Source of the DNA: Burkholderia glumae LMG 2196 = ATCC 33617
GTDB taxonomy: Bacteria > Pseudomonadota > Gammaproteobacteria > Burkholderiales > Burkholderiaceae
DNA length: 64,000 nt
Assembly: GCF_000960995.1 (NCBI RefSeq)
Contig: NZ_CP009432.1
Coordinates: 1-64,000 of the forward strand
Direction of reading: 5' to 3'
The position numbers were made by a program, and so were the translations under genes. The notes beneath the pieces are model-generated. The model worked only from the letters and a program-made list of their open reading frames with translations, did not search any database and was not told the DNA's origin. Below, one piece after another: positions 1 through 9,742 of the stretch (its first letter is position 1; every line of letters starts with the position of its first letter).

Positions 1-1448
1 CACCGAGCAGCGAGAAGCTGAAGGACCGCGTATTCGACGAGGCCGAGCAGATGGCTGCGGCAGCGCCATCGGAGGACCCCGACGACGACGCGTTCGCGTT
101 GCCGGACACAGGGCTGCCCGCACCCGATGAGCCAGAGCGGGGCAAGCGAGGCCGCAAACCGTTGCCGGCCGAGCTGCCGCGCCAGCGCATTGAATACGAT
201 CTACCCGACGATGAGAAGGTCTGCCCCTGCTGCCGCAGCGCGATGCATCGCATGGGCGAAGAAGTCAGCGAGCAACTGCACTTCGAAGTGAAAGCCTCTG
301 TGCTGCAGCACGTTCGCTTCAAGTACGCATGTCGCCACTGCGAGCGCAATGCCGAGAGCACGCCGATCGTGACCGCCCCGATGCCGGCGCAGCCGCTGCC
401 GGGCAGCAATGCGAGCGCAGCGCTCATCGCCACCGTGACGGCGGGCAAATATGTCGATGGCACGCCGCTATACCGCATGGAGGATGCGCTCTCGCGCGCG
501 AACATCGCGGTGGGCCGCGGCACGCTGGCCAACTGGATCATCCGGCCCGCTCAACTGCACTACAGCCGACTGTACGAGGCCTTGCGCCAAACGCTGCTAT
601 CGCAACAGTTGATTCACGGCGACGAGACGACGGTGCAGGTTCTCAAAGAACCGGGCAAGACCGCGCAAAGCACCTCGTATATGTGGGTCTATCGCAGTGC
701 CGAGCAATGCGAGCAGCCGGTGGTGCTGTTCGACTACCAGCCAGGGCGCGGCCAAGAGTATCCGCAAGCGTTCCTGGCCGGATACACGGGCATGCTGATG
801 AGTGACGGCTACGCTGCGTGGCGCACGCTCGACGCAGCGACGCACTTGGGCTGCCTTGCCCACGCCCGTAGGGCGTTCGTCGATGCGCTCAAAGGTCAGA
901 AGAAGCCCGGTGGGCGTGCGGCACAGGCTCTTGAGTACTTCAAGGCGTTGTATCAGGTCGAGACGCTCGCCAAGGGCGGTCTGCCCGAAGGAGAAACCCG
1001 CGACGATTACACGTACCGATTACGCCAGGAACATAGCGTGCCGTTGCTCACTGCATTCAAGACCTGGCTGGACGAGCAGGCGCCACACGTGTTGCCCGAA
1101 AGTCTGCTGGGCAAGGCGATCAGCTATACGCGCAATCAATGGGAGTATCTGAGCCGCTACGTCATCGACGGCCGCGCCCCAATCGACAATAACGTTATCG
1201 AACGCGACATCAGGCCCTTCTGCACAGGCCGCAAATCTTGGCTGTTCAGCGACACGGTCGCTGGCGCGAAGGCGAGCGCAATGGTCTACAGTCTCATGCT
1301 CACGTGCCGCGCATGCAACGTCGAGCCGTATGCCTACCTGCTTCATGTGCTCACCGAACTGCCTCAGCGAGCCCCGGATGCCGACATCACGGACTTGCTG
1401 CCGTTCAACTTCGCGAAACGGCAAACGGCTACACCGCCGCCGCCTTGA
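1..1448 (+). CDS. tnpC: IS66-family transposase TnpC, 5' end outside the window
   Basis: The frame is open from the first bases, where it encodes PSSEKLKDRVFDEAEQ. This is the SSEKL motif found near the N-terminus of IS66 transposases, so the true start lies left of the window. A zinc finger follows (CPCC then CRHC, about residues 58-98 counted from the first ATG at 51), then the DDE domain and the IS66 C-terminal tail ending near DLLPFNF. The visible 480 residues compare with about 510-530 for the family. The product catalyses transposition of its own element, and tnpA/tnpB would lie further left. The protein shows no internal damage. Confidence 0.93.
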   Translation, partial: PSSEKLKDRVFDEAEQMAAAAPSEDPDDDAFALPDTGLPAPDEPERGKRGRKPLPAELPRQRIEYDLPDDEKVCPCCRSAMHRMGEEVSEQLHFEVKASVLQHVRFKYACRHCERNAESTPIVTAPMPAQPLPGSNASAALIATVTAGKYVDGTPLYRMEDALSRANIAVGRGTLANWIIRPAQLHYSRLYEALRQTLLSQQLIHGDETTVQVLKEPGKTAQSTSYMWVYRSAEQCEQPVVLFDYQPGRGQEYPQAFLAGYTGMLMSDGYAAWRTLDAATHLGCLAHARRAFVDALKGQKKPGGRAAQALEYFKALYQVETLAKGGLPEGETRDDYTYRLRQEHSVPLLTAFKTWLDEQAPHVLPESLLGKAISYTRNQWEYLSRYVIDGRAPIDNNVIERDIRPFCTGRKSWLFSDTVAGAKASAMVYSLMLTCRACNVEPYAYLLHVLTELPQRAPDADITDLLPFNFAKRQTATPPPP

Positions 1449-1487
1449 TCGATCGAGCGCATAGCTTCGGCCCGACCGTCAACGTGT

Positions 1488-1505
1488 GGCGAATTGAGCG
1501 CTTAC
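1488..1505. repeat. Probable right terminal inverted repeat of the IS66 element
   Basis: Read on the minus strand the segment begins GTAAGCGCTCAATTC. IS66 elements usually begin with GTAAGC-type ends. It lies 40 bp after the tnpC stop, exactly where homology to the neighbouring IS481-type transposase breaks off. The left end is outside the window, so the pair cannot be checked. Confidence 0.6.
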
Positions 1506-1924
1506 CGAAAATACCGCGCCGGCGTAATTCGTTGCTGACCCGAACCTGCCCGTGGGCGGGCTGCTCGATGGCATAGGCCAGCACGGCGATTTCCGTCGCT
1601 TCATCGACTCGATTCTTGGGATTCGGCTTGCGCCGATTGCTGTCGAACAGGGCATCGACGCCGCCCTCGGCCACGGCATTCTGATAGCGGTAGAACGTAT
1701 CGCGCGACAGCCCCATCACCTTGCAGGCCTTCGACACGTTCCCGAGCTCGGTGGCCAGATTCAGCAGACCGATCTTGTGGCGGATGACATTTTGGTTGAG
1801 ACTACTCACGGGGTTACTCCTTGGCGCTTGCGCGCTGTTTTGATGAAGATTCGCACCTCTATCAAAACGGGTAACCCCGCCTCTTGGCAAGGCCTTACTG
1901 TCAGATCAAGTCTGAACTTCTACA
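1506..1924 (-). pseudogene. IS481-type transposase, N-terminal fragment truncated by the IS66 insertion
   Basis: The fragment starts at GTG 1809, seven bases after a clean AAGGAG ribosome site. It encodes a helix-turn-helix N-terminus (SSLNQNVIRHKIGLLNLA, then SKACKVMGLSRDTFYRYQ) typical of IS481-family transposases. About 100 residues remain; homology ends at GIF, just before the IS66 terminus, and the catalytic core is missing. The other end of this element is likely at 1922-1924, where the minus strand reads TGTAGAAGTTCAGACTTG, a TGT-type terminus. It is an inert remnant and a marker of nested insertions. Confidence 0.75.
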
Positions 1925-2634
1925 GCTAATGTGCTATGCGAGCGAGTCGTGGCGCTAATGCCTGCGCTGGTTGCGCCATTGGCGATCGAGCCTCAAGCCG
2001 CACTGCGTCGCATGCGAGCCGACTAGGTGAACCTTCGCGTACAGATACCGATCCCTGTCTGAATCGTGGCGCCACTCACGCTGCCCGCCAACAGCGGGAC
2101 TGCGCGTCGCCGAATACGATATTGACCACCCAGCCGCGGCCTAGCTGGTCCGACGCACGGACGACGAGCGCGGGTACCATTCATGGGTCAAACCAGAATT
2201 CACCTTACCAGCTGCGACTATGGGAATCTTCATCAGTACGGCAGCGATTCATCCGCAGTGTTGATCATTTAATGCTGCTAGAGAAGCAATGAATTGTGCT
2301 ATCCAAATCACACCCGCTGCGCAAGCAGCAGCTTGCTAGCGATTCGCCTCCAACCGTGTGAATGCGATGCGCGACTGCTTCACGGTCAGCAAACGTTGCA
2401 ACGCGACATCAGTAAGCCGAGGTGGCGTGCCAGACAGATGCTTGATCAAGCATGTTGCATGAGCAGCAACTGCGCAGCAGACCTGTTGCTGTATCTTCAT
2501 ACGTGTCGCGAATATAAATTCTTATGCCCGACCGATTTGCTAATAATCCGCGCTCGCGGTTCGCGTTCGATGCGATCACACTGAAATCGTCTAAGCCGCG
2601 TCAAAACATTTCGTCAACTGCACCGTTTGCGAGG
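1925..2634. other. Non-coding stretch upstream of the sulfone operon
   Basis: Two short plus-strand open frames (1936-2292, 2294-2584) have no recognisable domain, no ribosome site and unusual composition. I regard them as non-coding. GC content drops towards 2500-2600, as expected for upstream regulatory DNA of the FMN reductase gene. No gene can be supported. Confidence 0.5.
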
Positions 2635-2651
2635 TTGGCACGGTATTCGCT
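2635..2651 (+). promoter_or_regulatory. Candidate sigma-54 promoter of the sulfone operon
   Basis: TTGGCACGGTATTCGCT matches the -24/-12 consensus TGGCACG-N4-TTGCW with one mismatch in the -12 element. It lies about 50 bp before the reductase start. In Pseudomonas, msu/sfn genes depend on sigma-54 with SfnR/MsuR activators, which fits the genes here. No enhancer-binding protein gene is present in the window. Confidence 0.45.
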
Positions 2652-2698
2652 GCATCAGGCGTCGGGAGCCGGCACGCCTCCGCCGGCTGAATGACTTG

Positions 2699-3334
2699 AT
2701 GAGTTGGGCAATGCGAAACGGATACAGAATCGTCGCGGTATCAGGCAATACACAGCAGCCGTCGCGCACGCTGACTCTTGTCAAGACGCTACTCGATAGA
2801 CTCGCGGCTGCGCTCCCGGTAGATACGCACCTCGTCGAACTCGGTACGCTTGCACCGGAACTCGGTAGCGTCCTGTCCCGCGCGCACGCGACTGCCGCTA
2901 TCGAGACCGACTTGAGATCAATCGAAACCGCTGATGCACTCTTGGTCGCGAGCCCCGTCTATCGGGCATCTTATACCGGGCTGTTTAAGCATCTGTTCGA
3001 CCTAGTGCATCACGAAGCACTGGTCGACATGCCGGTGCTGCTCGCGGCAACTGGTGGAAGTGATCGTCATGCGCTGGTCATCGATCATCAATTGCGGCCG
3101 CTATTCAGTTTCTTCCAGGCGCACACACTGCCAATAGGCGTGTACGGGACCGAGTCCGATTTTTGCGATTACCAGATCGCAAGCCCGACGCTGCATGCAC
3201 GCATCGATCTAGCGATCGCGCGCGCGGCAACCGTCATCCGAGTGCGCCGTCCCGAGCTCGCGGCCGACGACATGTTGCGTACCGTCGTATCGCCTGACGC
3301 TGCCACAGCAGCGACTTTTACGCAGTTAGGCTGA
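2699..3334 (+). CDS. NAD(P)H-dependent FMN reductase (MsuE/SfnF type)
   Basis: This flavodoxin-fold reductase supplies FMNH2 to a two-component monooxygenase. The N-terminus RIVAVSGNTQQPSRT is the flavin phosphate-binding loop; the central LLVASPVYRASYTGLFKHL and LLAATGGSDRHAL segments are the usual flavin-binding regions of MsuE-like reductases. ATG 2699 or ATG 2711 fits family length (about 190-210 residues). The longer frame from 2627 carries an arginine-rich, non-homologous N-terminus and is rejected. It sits 29 bp upstream of sfnG, the standard partner. With sfnG disrupted, the reductase may have no local partner. Confidence 0.85.
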   Translation: MSWAMRNGYRIVAVSGNTQQPSRTLTLVKTLLDRLAAALPVDTHLVELGTLAPELGSVLSRAHATAAIETDLRSIETADALLVASPVYRASYTGLFKHLFDLVHHEALVDMPVLLAATGGSDRHALVIDHQLRPLFSFFQAHTLPIGVYGTESDFCDYQIASPTLHARIDLAIARAATVIRVRRPELAADDMLRTVVSPDAATAATFTQLG

Positions 3335-3442
3335 TTCCGCCAATTTTCGACAGGATATCTTCCATGAGTCAATCACCCGCTTCCCGCGACGCCGTCAAAT
3401 TCGCCTATTGGGTGCCGAATGTCAGCGGCGGCTTGGTCGTTA

Positions 3443-4356
3443 GAGGCCAGTTCAAAAACTCCCGAGAGGGGCTGTTTACTTCCTCGGCAAGCTGTTAACC
3501 TTGGGCATCAGAACAACGGAAGTCCAAGGATGGAAGCGCCAATCATTGACGACGAACTGTGGATACTGATCGAACCATTGCTGCCACCTGCGAAGCTTCG
3601 AGCGAAGAGCGATCCTGGTCGCCCGCGCGTGTCCGACCGTGCGGCTCTCAACGGCATCCTGTTCGTGTTCAAAACGGGAATTCGTTGGAACCACTTGCCG
3701 ACTCGTCTGGGCTTTGGCTCGGGCGCCACATGCTGGCGGCGATTGAGCGACTGGCAAAAGGCTGGTGTATGGGACCAACTGCACGAGTTGCTACTCGACA
3801 AGTTGCGTGCGGCCGGCCAAATCGATCTGTCATACGCTGCGGTCGATTCGTCGTCCGTGCGCGCCGTTGGGGCGGGCGAAAAACTGGCCCGAACCCCACC
3901 GATCGCGCGCGACCCGGTTCCAAGCACCACGTCCTCGTAGACGCCAACGGCGTTCCTCTCGTTGCGATCCTGACTGGCGCGAACACCAACGACGTCACGC
4001 AGTTGCTGCCGCTCGTTGATGCGATTCCACCCATTCGCGGCGTTCGTGGCCGACCGCTTCAGAAGCCCGGCGTCGTCTACGCCGATCGCGGCTACGATTC
4101 CACCCGACATCGTCGCGCGTTGCGCGAACGCGGTATCAAGCCCGTGATCGCCAAGCGCCGGACCGAGCATGGCAGTGGTCTGGGCAAGTATCGTTGGGTG
4201 GTCGAACGTACGCATTCCTGGCTCCACAATTTCCGGCGCCTACGCACTCGCTTCGAGCGAAGTGCCTACATTCACGAAGCATTCCTCAAACTTGGCTGCT
4301 CGATCATCTGTTGGAACATCTTCAGACGAGCTGAGCAGGGTTTTTGAACTGGCCTC
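3443..4356 (+). mobile_element. IS5-family insertion sequence (IS427/IS1031-like), 914 bp
   Basis: Both ends carry the perfect 16-bp inverted repeat GAGGCCAGTTCAAAAA. It is flanked by direct TTA duplications at 3440-3442 and 4357-4359. A 3-bp TNA target is typical of the IS1031/IS427 branch of IS5. The element fills itself with one transposase in two frames and interrupts sfnG. Confidence 0.93.
3530..4347 (+). CDS. IS5-family transposase encoded in two overlapping frames
   Basis: Frame 2 (from ATG 3530) encodes the N-terminal DUF4096-like part (MEAPIIDDELWILIEPLLPP) and the first catalytic Asp region (YAAVDSSSVRAVGAG). Frame 1 then encodes GSKHHVLVDANGVPL, the second Asp in VVYADRGYDS and the glutamate helix RWVVERTHSWLHNFRRL. 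The change of frame lies around 3860-3940, where an A5 run (3879-3883) occurs. IS427-type elements normally make the full transposase by -1 frameshifting, so this split is probably functional rather than damage. It ends in the right inverted repeat. Confidence 0.85.
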
Positions 4357-5465
4357 TTAGTACGATTGAGCAACGCACGGACTGGAGTCTCGACTACAAC
4401 ATGCGGCTCGCCAAGGTCGCAGAGGCAGCTGGATTTGACTACGCTTTGAGCCAGATTCGCTTCACCGCCGGCTACGGCGCCGAACATCAGCACGAGCCGG
4501 TATCCTTCAGCCAAGCGCTGCTCAGTGCGACGCACAAGTTGAAGTTGATCGCCGCGATCCTGCCCGGCCCATGGAATCCGGCGGTGGTTGCCAAGCAGAT
4601 CGCAACGATTGACCACATCTCGAACGGCCGCATTGCGGTCAATATCGTCAGTGGCTGGTTCAAAGGCGAATTCACCGCGATCGGTGAGCCGTGGCTCGAA
4701 CACGATGAGCGCTATCGGCGCTCTAACGAATTTATCCGTGCCCTGAAAGGAATCTGGACGCAAGACAACTTCACCTTCAAGGGCGACTTCTATCGCTTCA
4801 ACGATTACACGCTGAGCCCAAAGCCGTTGCAGAAGCCGCATCCCGAAATCTTCCAGGGCGGTAGTTCGCGCGCCGCTCGCGACAACGCAGCCAGCGTGTC
4901 CGACTGGTACTTCACTAACGGTAACACGCCGGAAAACCTAAAGACACAGATTGACGATATTCGTGCGAAAGCGGAGAAGAACGGGCATAGGGTGCGCATC
5001 GGGGTGAATGCATTCGTGATTGCTCGCGATACTGAAGCAGAAGCGAGCGCCGTGCTCGACGACATCATTCGGCACGCGCATGTAGAGGCCGTCAAAGCGT
5101 TCGGCAGTGCGGTGAAGGAAGCGGGCAAGGCATCGCCGGAAGGCGAGGGAAATTGGGCAAAGTCGACCTTCGAGGATCTCGTCCAGTACAACGACGGGTT
5201 TCGGACCAACTTGATCGGAACTCCGCAACAGATTGCCGAGCGAATCGTCGCGCTGAAGGCGATCGGAGTCGATCTGATTCTCGCTGGATTCCTGCACTTC
5301 ATCGAGGAAGTCGAATACTTCGGCGAGAGGGTGATGCCGCTCGTCCGCGAGTTGGAGACGCGTCAGGCCGCCGGGTGCCGCAGCACGACCGTGTAACCAG
5401 GTCGGCGGGGCCCTTCTTGGCGGAGGTATGTCACTGGAAGCACCTCAGCAACGCCGACCTTGAAG

Positions 5466-5965
5466 TCACGCCGGGTGGAATTGAGGAGCAAAGAAGAACC
5501 CTTCGCCATATCGCGGTTTCCGTTTTCCAGCCGCAGTTATCGGTTGCTCGGCAACCGGTCGGTGACGATCTTGCGCGGTACCGGGCAGGAACGCAGCACA
5601 CGCTGGAAAAAGCGCTTCGCTGCGGCCTTGTCGCGCTGCTTCTGCAGCAGGATATCCAGCTCGGCGCCGTGTTCGTCGACCGCCCGCCACAGAAGCCAGA
5701 ACTCGCCACGCAAATATACGAACATTTCGTCCAGATGCCAGGTGCGGCCCGGCTTTCCTCGCACAGCCTTGACCCGCTGGGCGAAGGTCGCACCAAATTT
5801 GTCGCGTTATCGGCGGATCGTCCCGTGGCTGACGCTCACGCCGCGCTCGAATAGCAGCTCCTCGATGTCGCGTAGGCTCAGCTGGAAGCGGAAATACCCG
5901 CGCACCGCCTGGCTGATGATCGCTGCGGGGAATCGATGGCCGTGGTAGAGCGCGCTTTTGGTTTC
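5466..5965 (-). pseudogene. IS6-family transposase remnant with frameshifts
   Basis: On the minus strand the peptide KSALYHGHRFPAAIISQA and FRFQLSLRDIEELLFERG are hallmark IS6/IS26 N-terminal sequence. They break at about 5800 and resume in another frame as RGKPGRTWHLDEMFVYLR, containing the first catalytic Asp. The chain then continues to KIVTDRLPSN, where a second frame break and stop occur before the final Glu helix. About 160 of 230-240 residues are recognisable. No inverted repeats were found. The 5966-6217 stretch beside it has open frames but nothing recognisable. Confidence 0.8.
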
Positions 5966-6217
5966 ATCGGCCCATCTTACGCGACCATACCTGCCAACGT
6001 GACAGCGCCATGCAGCGCCGCGTCGCCGCCCGCCAGTTGCCGGCGCGGCGCCCGCGAGAGCCGGGACAGATAGCTGGAGATCGGGATCGACATGCAGAAT
6101 TAGTCGTCCGTGCTCTTCCACGCATGCGGTTGCGAACGTCGCACCTCGATGCACTGTCAGCAGCTAACTGCTCCCGGCTCATAGATGATTTGTGTAACGC
6201 GGCGACTTTCCCACAGT

Positions 6218-7455
6218 CTAAACTTGGGAGACCACTTCAGTTTGCCTGGTGAGCGAAATCAGCATGTCACCGATCAGGCTGCCCCGCTCGTCCGCGGCAC
6301 GTTGGCCTTCTTCGTATTGGAAGAGGAACCGCTCCATCAGTTGGGAATCGATCTCCGCCACACGTTTCTCCATCGCTCTGCCTCTCGGCGGCTCGGTGCC
6401 AGCGTCTCGCGCTTGCTTGTCGATGCTGCGCATCAATTTGAAAAAACGAGTCTCATCCTCAGCGCTCCAGTTGCACTCGGCCTTCAGGCACGCTTGAACG
6501 AATCCACAAAGGGCCGCGACGAATTCTGCCAGCAGGTCCGGATTGCGGGCCAACGAAGACGCCGCTGCTACCAGCACGGCGGCGGCCCTTGCCCGGTTCC
6601 CTTCGGTGGGCCCGGCGGCTGCCTCCTGGGCCGCTTGCGCGACGGCCGCCCACCTCGCGTCCGCCTGGTGCGAGCCGTCCATCTCCGCAGCATGCAGCGC
6701 GGCCACCTCGCCCCGAATCGCAAGCAACGCCGCGTCCCCACCCAGCGTATCCGAGAGAAGCGGACTCGCCAGAACGGCGTTCAGTAGGCGGCGCGGCAGC
6801 GCCGAGAGGTTGGCGCCCACCAGGACGCTCTCCAGCCAGTCGGCGACGAATACCGCCGCGTTGAAATTGGTGCCACGATAGCTCGAGAGCATCCTCACGG
6901 TCTCAAGCACGTCGGTCGGCATGCCCAGCGCGACCGCGCACTCGTCCGGATCGGAGGTGCCGGCCACGAAGGCGAGCGCACCGGTGACCTTTTCCGGCCA
7001 CATGGGCGTATTCGGATCGGCCTGCTTGAGTTCGAGGTAGTCGCGCAATCGAGCGATCCGCTCGGCTTTCAGCTGCGCATCGCCGCCGAACGCGGACAGC
7101 GTGACGGCGGGCTTGGCCAGTTGCGTGACGGTTCCCAGGTGCGCATCGAGGTAGCTGGCGAGTTGCGTGGCCGAACGGGGCCCCACTATGCGCCCCGCCT
7201 CGTCGGCACCCTTCATGAGCACCAGGGTGGGAATGCCGCGCACGCCAAAGCGCTCGCGCAGGCCAGGATGCTCGTCGACGTTGACTTGACGATGTCGACC
7301 TTGCCTTCGAAGTTCCACGCCACTTTCTCGAGCGTCGGCGCCAGCGCCTTGCACGGCCCGCACCATTCCGCCCAGAAGTCGATCAGCACCGGACGGCTGT
7401 TCAGCGTCACATCGGCCTCGAAGCTCGCTTCGGTCACACTTTTCAAGCTGCTCAT
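6218..7455 (-). pseudogene. Thioredoxin-domain protein with C-terminal extension, frameshifted
   Basis: ATG 7455 opens a thioredoxin domain (SVTEASFEADVTLNSRPV, LIDFWAEWCGPCKALAP). The frame is lost at about 7285 after VDIVK. The correct continuation VNVDEHPGLRERFGVRGI, with the cis-Pro GIPTLVLM, is in the next frame, which runs uninterrupted to 6218. One C is missing compared with an expected AAG-GTC-AAC. The total of 1238 nt is one short of a multiple of three. The 270-residue C-terminal part is helical and not recognised. It is the last gene after the ABC exporter. Either a real recent inactivation or a single sequencing error explains it. Confidence 0.85.
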
Positions 7456-7536
7456 TTCAGATTCCTGTTTACAAGTTCTATCTCGTCGGGCCTTGCCCGA
7501 CCGACCCACCGGCATCGTCGCGACGCCATCGCGGCG

Positions 7537-9309
7537 TCATGCCGGATACGCGGACGGCGCCCGGCCGGCCGCCCTCCCCCATGCCGCCGCTTGCGGCTTG
7601 GGCGAGAAATCGATGGTCTGCTGATGAAAGGCCTGCAGTTCCTTGCGATGCGCGACGCTGAGGACGGTGGCATGAGGCAGCCGGTCGATCAGCAACTGGT
7701 AGAGATGGTGCTCGCTCTGCGGATCGAGGGCCGACGTGCATTCGTCGAGAAAGATCGTCGACGGGCGGGCCAGCAGCACGCGCGCGAACGCCACGCGCTG
7801 CTGCTCGCCGCCGGAAAACCGGTCGCTCCAGCGGTCGGCATCGAGCAACGATCCGGCATAGGCGCCCAGGCCGCAGGCGCGCAGCACTTCCGCGCATTCG
7901 CTGTCGGTGTAGGCCGAGGCTTCGCGCGGGTACGCGATCGCTGCCTTCAGCGTTCCGGCGGGGATGTAGCTGCGCTGCGGCACGAACACGGCGCGCTCGG
8001 CGCAGCGGGCGACTGCGCCCTCGCCATACGGCCAGAGGCCGGCCAGAGCCCTGAGCAGCGTGCTCTTTCCGCTGCCGGACGGCCCCCGCACCAGGCAGCG
8101 CGAGCCCGGCGCGAGCGAGAAATCGGGCACGCGGGTAATCTCCTCGCCGCTCGCGTCGCGCAGCACCAGGCCGGTGGCCGCCACGGCGCCTTCCTGCGCG
8201 GCGCTCAACGCGACGCCGGCCTGCGGCTCTTGCGAGTAGACGTAGAGAAATTCGCGAAGCCGGTTTGCCTCGGCGCGCCAGGCGGTGAACCCCAGATAGG
8301 CTTGAGGGAAAAACGCCAGCGAACTCGACACGGAACCGAACGCCGCGTTGGAACGCATCAGCCCGCCCAGCGTCATCCCGCCCGTCATCAACTGCGGCAA
8401 GACCAGCAAGGTCGGCACCACCGAGCCGACTTGCCCGACGAGATTGGTGAACAACGAGACCCGCGTATTGACCCAAAGCAGCGCATAGAGATTCGAGACC
8501 ACCTGGCGGAACGCCCCGTTCAGCCGGGTGCTTTCCGCGCCGTTCCCATCGAAGAAGGCGATCTGCTCGGCGAACTCGCGCACCCGCACCATCAGCACGC
8601 GAAAATCGCCTTCCACGCGGTTCTGCTTGGCGTTGAGCGTGATCAGGCGCCGGCCCAGCAGATGGGTGGCCAGGAAAAACAGGCCCTGGTAGATGAACAC
8701 CGCGTAGACCAGGTAGCCATGGATGCTGTATTGATGGCCGCCGACATGCAGATCCAGGGAATGACCGATCGACCACAGGATCACGCTGAAGCTCACGATG
8801 CTCACGGGTACATGAAGGGCGTTCATTGACAACAGCAACGTATCCTTGACGAACAGTTTCGCATCCTCCGCGATACGCTGATCGATGTTCTCGAGCGCGC
8901 GGTCGCGCTCGATGCGATAGTAGGTATGACGGGCCAGCCATTGCTCGGCCAGCCAGGTCGTCAGCCATCGGCGCCAGCGAATCTCGACGATCGATAGCAA
9001 AATCCCAGTGGAAATCGTCACCGCGGCACCCGCCATCGACACCAGCAGAAACTGCAGAAGCAGGTGCGGAAGCGTCTGAAACCTGCTGGATCCAACCGCG
9101 TCATAGAATATGCCGGTCCAGCGATTGAGCCAGATCGCGATATAGGTATTGGCCCAGCCCGCGCCGAGCACGTAGACGAGCATCAGCGCCGACAGCACGC
9201 CCTCCCTGGTGACCCAATACGGCTGGATCAGCTTCCAGACGGTGGGAAAGTGGCGCCTGGCTTCCCGATCCTCCGCGCGGTCGGCCGGGAATGCCCGATT
9301 CATGGTCAT
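7537..9309 (-). CDS. SbmA/YddA-like ABC transporter, permease fused to ATPase
   Basis: The 590-residue protein has an N-terminal transmembrane domain (about residues 20-380) of the SbmA/BacA-YddA-ABCD type (RWRRWLTTWLAEQWLARHTYYR). The C-terminal ATPase carries Walker A GPSGSGKST, signature FSGGEQQR and Walker B TIFLDECTSALD. Such proteins act as half-transporters in the inner membrane. ATG 9309 overlaps the exbD stop, which implies translational coupling. The longer upstream frame runs through exbD on the same strand and is rejected. In a TonB operon it may export a siderophore or recycle it after uptake; the substrate cannot be read from sequence. Confidence 0.88.
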   Translation of the reverse strand: MTMNRAFPADRAEDREARRHFPTVWKLIQPYWVTREGVLSALMLVYVLGAGWANTYIAIWLNRWTGIFYDAVGSSRFQTLPHLLLQFLLVSMAGAAVTISTGILLSIVEIRWRRWLTTWLAEQWLARHTYYRIERDRALENIDQRIAEDAKLFVKDTLLLSMNALHVPVSIVSFSVILWSIGHSLDLHVGGHQYSIHGYLVYAVFIYQGLFFLATHLLGRRLITLNAKQNRVEGDFRVLMVRVREFAEQIAFFDGNGAESTRLNGAFRQVVSNLYALLWVNTRVSLFTNLVGQVGSVVPTLLVLPQLMTGGMTLGGLMRSNAAFGSVSSSLAFFPQAYLGFTAWRAEANRLREFLYVYSQEPQAGVALSAAQEGAVAATGLVLRDASGEEITRVPDFSLAPGSRCLVRGPSGSGKSTLLRALAGLWPYGEGAVARCAERAVFVPQRSYIPAGTLKAAIAYPREASAYTDSECAEVLRACGLGAYAGSLLDADRWSDRFSGGEQQRVAFARVLLARPSTIFLDECTSALDPQSEHHLYQLLIDRLPHATVLSVAHRKELQAFHQQTIDFSPKPQAAAWGRAAGRAPSAYPA

Positions 9310-9728
9310 TGCGAGTCCTTCGTCGGTTGCATGACAAAGTTGATCTTGTTCAGACCGCCGCCCTGCAGCGCTGTGAGGACCGCGGCCACCTTGCCGTACT
9401 CCACGTGCTGATCCGCATTGATGTTGACGGCGGGCGGCTCGCCCTGCCTCGCGGCCGCCTCGACACGCAGCTTCAGTGCCGCGTCGTCGACCACCGCCTT
9501 GTTCCACAGCACGGTCTTGTCGGCCATGATCGAGAGATCGATATCCTGGCTTTTCGACTCGGCCGGCTGCGCCGCCGCCTTCGGCAAATCGACCTTCACC
9601 GCCTTGTTGATGACCGGCAGTGTCACGATGAAAATGATCAACAATACCAACATGACGTCGATCAGCGGCGTCATGTTGATGTCGTTCATCACGCCTTCGT
9701 CGTTGTTGCCATCCATGAGAATCGACAC
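9306..9728 (-). CDS. exbD: Biopolymer transport protein ExbD
   Basis: A short cytoplasmic N-terminus (MNDINMTPLIDVMLVLLIIF) leads into a single membrane helix with the essential Asp in the PLIDVMLVL motif. A periplasmic domain of about 95 residues follows. Length (140 aa) is normal. With ExbB it forms the proton channel that energises TonB. It lies 14 bp after exbB and overlaps the ABC exporter by 4 bp. Confidence 0.95.
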   Translation of the reverse strand: MSILMDGNNDEGVMNDINMTPLIDVMLVLLIIFIVTLPVINKAVKVDLPKAAAQPAESKSQDIDLSIMADKTVLWNKAVVDDAALKLRVEAAARQGEPPAVNINADQHVEYGKVAAVLTALQGGGLNKINFVMQPTKDSQ

Positions 9729-9742
9729 GATGAACTCCCCGC

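Larger units (their letters stand above)
3364..5396 (+). pseudogene. sfnG: Dimethylsulfone monooxygenase SfnG, split by an IS5-family element
   Basis: The first 26 codons (from MSQSPASRDAVKFAYWVPN) lie at 3364-3442 and the rest at 4360-5396. Removing the element and one TTA copy restores the reading GTC GTT AGT ACG ATT, that is VVSTIE, in frame. The rest reads as an intact bacterial-luciferase-fold, FMNH2-dependent monooxygenase (LSQIRFTAGYGAEHQHEP, PGPWNPAVVAKQ, PEIFQGGSSRAAR). SfnG oxidises dimethylsulfone to methanesulfinate in sulfur scavenging. The 3' part has a start-like ATG at 4344 contributed by the element, but it lacks the N-terminal beta strand. Loss of function is likely, and recent because no other damage is seen. 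Confidence 0.93.

Noticed and set aside
1936..2584. Two open frames between the IS remnant and the FMN reductase
   Set aside because: No domain, no ribosome site and codon use unlike neighbours; treated as non-coding.
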